Shown here one piece after another: positions 57,796 to 64,000 of a DNA stretch of 64,000 nt; the first letter of the stretch is position 1; each line of letters begins with the position of its first letter. The DNA comes from Adiantum capillus-veneris (taxonomy: Eukaryota > Streptophyta > Polypodiopsida > Polypodiales > Pteridaceae), in NCBI GenBank assembly GCA_014529385.2, contig CM043961.1:16038478-16102477 (forward strand), read 5' to 3'. A program made the translations under genes and the position numbers. The notes under the pieces are model-generated. The model did no database searches, was not told the DNA's origin, and saw only the letters and a program-made list of their open reading frames with translations.

Positions 57796-58169
57796 CACAA
57801 ACATCTAGAAATGTTGTTCATGGGAGTAGTTCTTATTCCATTAGGCCAGTTAGGTGGTTATACTACTATAATAGGGTAAAGAGGACCACTATTTGAAGAT
57901 AGAGTTCCACAAATCATAGCCCAAAAAGAATGTCAAAGATGATTCCACTAGGTTTCCTCCAAGAGTACAAGAAATAGGGAGAGAAGTCTTCATAAGGGAC
58001 CCATAAATGATAAGATGTACGTATGTTGAACCATGACGAATAAGACCATCGCACGTAGCAAAATGTGTGAACAAAAAGGATGGTGGATCTAGAGATCCTC
58101 ATACTCAATAAGAATGATTTGGACTAATCTTTTACATAAACAAGATCATGGTGATTTTAGAATCACCTA
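57796..58169. other. Spacer between unrecognised frame and RNase H fragment
   Basis: No recognised feature; possibly decayed pol. Confidence 0.3.
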
Positions 58170-58725
58170 AACCTATGATAGTGATGGTCCATCATGGATG
58201 TTATTGACGATTCATCTACATGTATACAGTAGTTACAAACCCTCTTTACTAATTGATCATGCACTTTGATTTGACGGAAGAATGTGAGAAGATTTTTCAA
58301 TAGCATAAATATTTCTTGATTTTTGCTCTAATTTTGAAAGCTGCAGATTGGACAAAGATTTTTGATGTCCACATAGATGCATCAACTTATGTTGTAGGAT
58401 GCATACTAGCTTGGCCTAGGGAGGGTAACATGGATTTTCCAATTTTCTATGCTAGTCAAGAATTTAATAGAGCTAAGAAGAACTACACAATTATAGAGCG
58501 AGAAGGATTGGTGATGATCTATGCAATAAATATTATTTATAGGCAAATCAATTCACATTTATTATGGATCATCAAGTCTTGCTATATCAAGTGAGCAAAC
58601 CCTAAAACATAGGACATATTGTTTGATGGTTTATCATATTTCTTGAGTTTGATTTCATAGTAGTAATCAAGAAAGGATTGCTCATCTTTGAGAAATGATG
58701 CAGAGGAAAGCACCCATGCAAGTGG
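58170..58725 (+). pseudogene. Ty3/gypsy RNase H fragment
   Basis: The ORF at 58316-58594 reads ALILKAADWTKIFDVHIDAS, TYVVGCILAWPREGNMDFPI, FYASQEFNRAKKNYTIIERE and GLVMIYAINI. This is the start of gypsy RNase H with its first catalytic Asp (HIDAS). DNA on both sides (cgattcatctacatgtatac, tggacagaagaatgtgag-like) is homologous to 53150-53240, so this is a second copy of the pol seen at 52.2-54.8 kb. Confidence 0.85.
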
Positions 58726-59079
58726 ATGATAATCACAAAACTTGACAAAAGAAGATGATCTCGTGACATGATGCCTTATTCTTGCAGTGACTTCAATGTG
58801 CATTCTGACCCATCTCAACCTCAATAGAGAAGATTGTACAGTTTACTTCACACAAAAAATGTTATCCAAGTCGTTCAGGATGTAGCCATTGTATACAATT
58901 CAACACTTGACCATGCTTGACTCAAAAACCTTCCCCCGGAGAAACTTTTCCAAACATGATTTTGCTTCTCGTCTGACCACTCCTCCATCCAAGTACTCAT
59001 TCTAAAACAGAATAACTTCAACATATTTTGCACCTTTTTCTCTATATATACTTCCATGCCATGTTTCATTTCTTTTTGG

Positions 59080-59081
<2 letters not shown>
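58726..59081. other. Spacer
   Basis: Short ORFs on both strands without motifs. Confidence 0.35.

Positions 59082-59158
<77 letters not shown>
59082..59158. repeat. (CT)n microsatellite
   Basis: About 77 bp of uninterrupted CT; ORFs through it are artefacts. Confidence 0.95.
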
Positions 59159-59163
<5 letters not shown>

Positions 59164-59740
59164 CATAATGTTTCGCACTCTAACTATATACAAATAAACA
59201 TGATTTCTTTTACATTTTTTGGAACTCTAAATCATGCTTACAATTGTTTTATATAGCTATTTGCAATCTTGTGTGTACACGCGTGCGCGTGTGTATTTAT
59301 GTGAATAAAATCATAAAAACAAGATTTCCATTTAACATTGCCATCACACATATACAAATATACATAAAACTATACAAATATACCAACACACATATTGCAT
59401 AAATATAAAACTACCCCACTTCAAAATTCTATATGTGTTTTAGTAAGGGCAAGCCTAGTGATTTATCACCTTGTTTACCTAATATATTATGAATTGCTAT
59501 GGTTCATGGTGGAAAGTGTTTAATTTCTTTCAAAAGAGCACCTACGCATCTATTCCCTCAACTTTCATGTATGCGAAGAGCATAAACTAAGCCATGAGAA
59601 CTGGCATGAAGATGCAGGCTCGGATAAGTTTTTGCAAGGTATTATAGGCCCTAGTGTTAACATACGCAAATCTGCTGCAACAACATGCAAATTCATGCAT
59701 TTTATAGCTTATGAAGATTTTTATTCACAACGAGTGCAAT
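59159..59740. other. AT-rich spacer
   Basis: Contains short alternating acgcgtgcgcgtgtg (about 59279) and atacaaata repeats. No gene recognised. Confidence 0.4.
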
Positions 59741-60652
59741 ATTATCCATAGAGATATCCTCCCATTTATCACTGGGAATATCCAAAGGATGTATGGGTCG
59801 CCTAATAATGACCGTGATCCTAAGTTAAACAATCACTTCTAGAGGGCTACAACGGTTGGGAACACAACTCAATCTTAATATTGTAAATCTTCTAGAGACA
59901 GATGGGCAGATTGAGCGAGTTAACTAGGGGTGCTAAACAATATGCTATGAGCATACCTTAGAAAGATTAGGGGTGCTAAACGATATGCTATGAGCATACC
60001 TTAGAAAGAAGCAATCTGATTAGAAGATTATCTTCCTATTTTGTAGTTGTCTTCTAATAGTGCAAAGCATGTTACTACTTGGTTTAGTCTCTTCACGCTT
60101 ATGTACAGATTTTAAAGTAGGTCACCAATTACAGTGAAATTGACCTCTTAAAACAATTAGCAAGTCAAGGACTTTATCCAAGATCCTTTGGATATGTTGA
60201 AAATTGCACGTTGAAATGTTTGACAAGCACAAGATGGATTCAAGATGCATGCTGATGAGAAATGTACTTTCACGCAAAGTCAAGAAGAGGTATTCTTATG
60301 TGTTTCAGAGCCTCCAAAAATTTTGAAAATTGGTCATCCATCTAGTTACCTCTAAGATGGTGTGGCCCATTCAAAATACTCCAACAAGTTGACGATATGG
60401 ATTGCACACTCTCGTATTCATCTAGTTTTCATGTAAGCCATTTATCTTACCAAGGGATAACAATGTCATCAACCAAGATGCTCTTGTTGATTTCATTGAA
60501 CCTCCCACTCAACCGCATGAACCTAAATATATCTTCACCATCATGGTATAGGTTAATTATAAGGATAGACCTGAGGAAGGGACCACTTAGAAACATATTA
60601 GCGTTTTTAAGAAGAAATGGCCACTTTTGTTTCCGAAGATGAAAACACTTCT
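59741..60652 (+). pseudogene. Ty3/gypsy integrase C-terminal half and chromodomain remnant
   Basis: TQLNLNIVNLLETDGQIERV (about 59865-59925) is the gypsy integrase block around the catalytic Glu (TDGQ.ER.N). A 43-bp tandem duplication follows immediately and shifts the frame. Later parts include KKQSD..., PLDMLKIAR-like text, DKHKMDSRCMLMRNVLSR (about 60220-60280), VFQSLQKF and LKIGHPSSYL-like text. Then comes DALVDFIEPPTQPHEPKYIF (about 60475-60530) and a chromodomain-like KDRPEEGTT...HISVFKKKWPL (about 60560-60630). Frames shift several times. Confidence 0.7.
59926..60011. repeat. 43-bp tandem duplication inside integrase
   Basis: Copies 59926-59968 and 59969-60011 (aggggtgctaaacaatatgc to accttagaaagatt) differ at one or two bases. 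The unit is not a multiple of three, so it is itself an inactivating frameshift. Confidence 0.9.
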
Positions 60653-60666
60653 CAAAGGGGGAGTAA
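60653..60666 (+). other. Polypurine tract
   Basis: caaagggggagtaa precedes TGTTAGAGCAATGG, the likely start of a 3' LTR. Confidence 0.7.
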
Positions 60667-60905
60667 TGTTAGAGCAATGGTAGGACTAGGGGGGCACAAC
60701 CCTAGGCTACTTATGCAATGTTTAGAGGATTCCTAAAGATAGGTAAATGGTATATAAAAGGAAATATATTGGGTGGAGAATAGCATGCACAGTTGTCAAT
60801 CGTCTTTAATAAAATGCATATGTTTTGGAAGTCATTAGAAAGATGTATAATATAGGGAATAATCCATAACCTGAGAATCAATAGAGGATAGCAATACTTA
60901 CAATG
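60667..60905 (+). repeat. Probable 3' LTR of gypsy element (right end uncertain)
   Basis: It begins TGTTAGAGCAATGG, has a TATA-like ggtatataaaagg (about 60749) and a poly(A)-signal-like aataaaatg (about 60809). No partner LTR is in the window. Confidence 0.5.
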
Positions 60906-61361
60906 GGGAGACGTACGAACTCAGTAACGCCACGTGTAGAAGTAAAGACAAGCAAGTCAAACAATAGTCATGTAGAGTTAAAATCAATTCAAAAAGGGAG
61001 AAAGAGAATACATAAAATGCACAAAATGATGGCATGGTATAGAATTTTCTCTCGGATGGGGGATAGTCTGTGCATCAAAGGGGAAGGGGAGTGTCCATAA
61101 AATGGCAATGTTGTGACACAAAAGGGCAAAATATCATAGTGGCTCATCATAGGTCTGAACCTTGATGGGTGAAAAAGAAAACGTGGGTGGAAAGTGAGAT
61201 AGACACGGAAGGTGATCAATGCTACTCCAACTTCAAAGCACCCACCATTCCATTGATACGGGAGGATCCCATCCACAAGGGTGATTTTTTTCACATAAGA
61301 TGCACGAGTTAAGCAAGGTCAACAAGGTAGCCAAGTTTTGAAAGCAAGCAAAACTAGTATA

Positions 61362-61363
<2 letters not shown>
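60906..61363. other. Spacer
   Basis: A 65-codon basic ORF (60903-61100) and overlapping minus ORFs have no recognised motif. Confidence 0.35.

Positions 61364-61455
<92 letters not shown>
61364..61455. repeat. (TG)n microsatellite
   Basis: About 92 bp of uninterrupted TG, followed by gcatgcacatgtgcgcacgc. Confidence 0.95.
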
Positions 61456-61456
<1 letters not shown>

Positions 61457-61780
61457 CATGCACATGTGCGCACGCACGCATGCTACTACAAAAATACACA
61501 TTCAACTAGGAAGTCAAAGGGGAGCTTGGCAAAGCTCAAATTCAAGAGCACACCTTGAAGTATGATTTCCCTTCATTTATACAATTACTTCAAAACTAAT
61601 GCGAAAGCATTTGACTTCATCATTGGATTTTGAGTAGCCAATAGTAAGGAGAGGTGTTTAAGCAATCCTTGTGGATTCACAAATTAACTATAAAAGGAAT
61701 ATATACCTCAATGAGGATAAAGTTGCTACAACGAGGAGGTATGAAGCTCAATTTAAGCATGAGTGTCGAGAATGATGATG
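61456..61780. other. Spacer between microsatellite and RT pseudogene
   Basis: No recognised gene. It should hold the 3' end of the minus-strand RT element, but no poly(A)/poly(T) tail or target duplication is evident. Confidence 0.35.
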
Positions 61781-63939
61781 TACACGAATGCAAGATGAAG
61801 GTAAAAAGACACTTATTGAAGGCACACAAGGTATCTCAGTGTAGAATTGCGAAGTTAAGGAATTGTATAGAGGTGGAAAAAAAACCGAAGACGTATCAAA
61901 CCCATCTCCATAAGTTGGCTCGATTTTAAGACAGCCTGGGTATATCAGCTTGATTTTGTCAAAGAAGGTTTTGTTACTGAGGCTAAGGATATCCATGTAT
62001 CTATAGGTATGATTAAAGAGAGAAGGTTTGTGATTGGTATTTTTATTCTTCATGGTCTACAAACCATTTATACTCAAAAAAAGCTAGGTATAAGTTGCGC
62101 ATAAGGGGTGAGCATGAAAAGCACATTAGAATACCAAGGCTTTGGTTATAGCAAGGGCTACCAAAGTGAACTAAACAACTATCAAGAAGCCATGAAATGG
62201 CATTATTAAGCTTATTCTTGTGGGAAGTGTGCGATGAGTTAGATTTCTCTCGGTTTATTTGACGAGAGAAATATGAGAAAGTCCTCTTAGCCAAGCATGG
62301 CTAAATGCAATCTTAGTCATTTTTATCAAAACATTTTTCAGTCTTGTATCCCCATTAAGGGGAATGATTTCATAACATTGAGTAATGTCAGTAGATAAGA
62401 GATGAAAGAGCTGACTAGGGAGGTTGAGAGTAACCCTTGTAAAGCTTTTAACAAGCCAAAATAGATTGTAGTGGACTTTAGAAAATCTAAACATATCTTT
62501 TGTTTTGACGCACAAAGACTAATTCAAACTCGGTTAATATAAAGTGAAGACATAAAGAATTGTCTTTAGTAATATCAGTAAAGATCCCATTTGAGGCATC
62601 GGAACTTGTGTTTGTGATGTTTACAGGTAGGAAATAGCACAAGTAATTTGACTATCTCAAAAAATATTTGAGATCACTACAGTGTTTTGAAATGATATTG
62701 GTAACTTCAATAGGAGATAAGTTAAGTAAAGCAAACTCCCACCTAGTTAGTCGTACGTGAGCAGCTTTCCATGTAAGGTTTTTGCAAATAAGAGTAGAAC
62801 AATTAGAGACTTTTTCAAGACCAACAATAAACCAATTCTATGCGAGTTTTTGAAATTTGAAGTTGAGGTCGAGTGTGATCCAAGTCCTACCAGTAGATAA
62901 TCATTATGTGGTAAAAGAGTCACCTTTTGAAAAAAACATTGTTGAACCAATTCGGTTAAGTCCAATAGGATTGTCTTTTCCAATCGGAGAGTATTGACTA
63001 ACTCGGTCCAAAGGCTAAGTAAAGCTGAGAGGGCAAGGTATAGGTTTTTTGGTAAAGTTGGAATGTGGTTTAGTCCTTTAGCAATGATTTTTTGGACTGT
63101 AAGATCAGTAATAACCTTAAGATCACAAATGCAGACATGCCTGCCTAAATTACCAAAGTCTTTACAAAAAGCATCAAACTTTTTACAAGAACAATTGGGG
63201 ACAATATTGTGGCGTAAAAATTCATTGCTCTAGACTAAATTTTCAATGGGTTGATAGGTCCAGCCAATTAAGACATTATCTAACATTTTATGGTTATCAA
63301 AAAGTATATCAAAACACTCACAAAAGATAGACTTGGGTGAAAACACTCCAAGAGTGCATTTTGATATAACAGTGTATATAAATAAGCTTTGCCAAAGAAG
63401 TCTTTTTTGAGAGACGCTTCCTTCCACAAGATTTTGCAAACTTTGGGAACCATTTCTAACAGGTTAGAGTCACAGAGGGAGCAAACGTTGTTCTGAAATT
63501 CTTTGACAGCTTCTAGAGTAGCACTGTCTCTACAAAAGATGCCGCCAAATTATGCGATCATAGGGGTACTAATAAAAGCGGGATTGAGGATGCATAATTT
63601 CTTAAGAAATTTGGACAGTTCTGCACAAGAAGAAGAAAACAGAGCCAACTCTTGGTTGTATTGCAAGGTAAGTACCAAGTAATTAGGCAATGTATTAGGC
63701 AATCATAGCTACACCATCAACGTCATCTTTGTCTAAAGTAGCCAGAATTTTGACCCAGTCATTAAAAGAGAGAGCATGTGTAAAATTGAAGACTTCTTGT
63801 TAGACGCAAGGGAAGATTCATAAATAAGTTCGATGCTTCCAAGATACTCATAAATCGCAGGACAAGCGAGGTAGCCACAGAAAGAGGCCCGAAAGTTAAC
63901 TCTAAACCTTGGGAGAGAGATATGGCCTATAAAAAACAT
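61781..63939 (-). pseudogene. Reverse transcriptase pseudogene of an unusual non-LTR-type element
   Basis: Minus-strand frames give, in order: ATLEAVKEFQNNVCSLCDS (near 63510); LRHNIVPNCSCKKFDAFCKD and HVCICDLKVITDLTVQKIIA (63215-63090); STDITQCYEIIPLNGD (near 62395, the first RT catalytic Asp region); QSLGILMCFSCSPLMRNLYL plus AFFEYKWF (near 62150-62060, RT motif with G(I)xMGxxCSPL pattern); and HTYRYMDILSLSNKTFFDKI plus IYPGCLKIEPTYG (62010-61915, the Y.DD region, with DD lost). This block order and the GIPMG..C.PL / Y.YIDD.L..N / IYP..LEI..T signature match an RT family I associate with animal and some plant genomes, distinct from copia, gypsy and standard plant L1/RTE LINEs. The clade (Penelope-like or other) is not settled by eye. 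It has many stops and continues past the right edge. Confidence 0.65.
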
Positions 63940-64000
63940 TTTGAAGAGTTAGAAAGAGACTATTTACAATAAGAGATTACAATGCTTTTGGCCTACCGAG

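Noticed and set aside
61338..61565. Cys-Val and His-Thr repeat ORFs
   Set aside because: Caused entirely by the TG microsatellite.

Overview
This window looks like intergenic DNA of a large, repeat-rich land-plant genome. The evidence is the set of plant-type Ty1/copia elements primed by initiator tRNA-Met, several Ty3/gypsy pol remnants including chromodomain-type ones, long CT/GA, TA, AC/GT and poly-G tracts, and almost no intact genes. I cannot name the species. A fern, other seed-free plant or gymnosperm would fit the style, but that is a guess. No tRNA, rRNA or conserved single-copy protein gene stands intact here. The only host-gene-like item is a broken histone H3-like sequence at the left edge.

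Layout. 1-4.3 kb: H3-like pseudogene, small tandem duplications, and a fold-back (inverted-repeat) element at 3.46-4.29 kb. 4.8-12.2 kb: a decayed Ty3/gypsy gag-pol, split by a 5.6-kb decayed Ty1/copia element (4902-10532) with matching ATACG target duplications. 12.2-16.0 kb: minus-strand remnants of an unrecognised charged, coiled-coil protein, interrupted by a GC-richer block. 16.0-19.1 kb: palindrome-bearing repeat units and an array of about nine 150-bp units. 19.2-24.4 kb: a full-length but frameshifted minus-strand Ty1/copia element, which interrupts a small ORF.

24.4-35.4 kb: a poly-G-ended MITE-like element (25.8 kb), more palindrome units, and a minus-strand gypsy-type element. The gag of that element (32.98-34.74 kb) and a retropepsin fragment (28.6 kb) are separated by a 2.73-kb non-coding LTR element (29682-32415) filled with 43-bp and 171-bp tandem arrays. 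35.4-42.9 kb: microsatellites, a perfect 25-bp hairpin, a tRNA-like/SINE-like trace, a gypsy RT fragment and a four-unit palindrome repeat series.

42.9-46.9 kb: a second copy of the MITE-like element, into whose terminal C-run a very young 3.7-kb non-autonomous copia element has inserted. Its two 187-bp LTRs appear identical. It keeps a long gag/protease-like frame but has lost integrase, reverse transcriptase and RNase H. 48-61 kb: pieces of chromodomain-type and related gypsy pol genes, all on the plus strand. 61.8-63.9 kb: a minus-strand reverse transcriptase pseudogene of an unusual, non-LTR-like type that runs off the right edge.

Functionally nothing here forms an operon or pathway. The coherent story is nested and sequential transposition: gypsy first, copia and non-coding LTR elements into it, and finally a non-autonomous copia that must have been moved in trans by a partner outside the window. 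The most notable items are the young gag-only copia derivative, the dispersed hairpin-bearing repeat of about 280 bp, the array-filled non-coding LTR element, and the unusual RT on the right.
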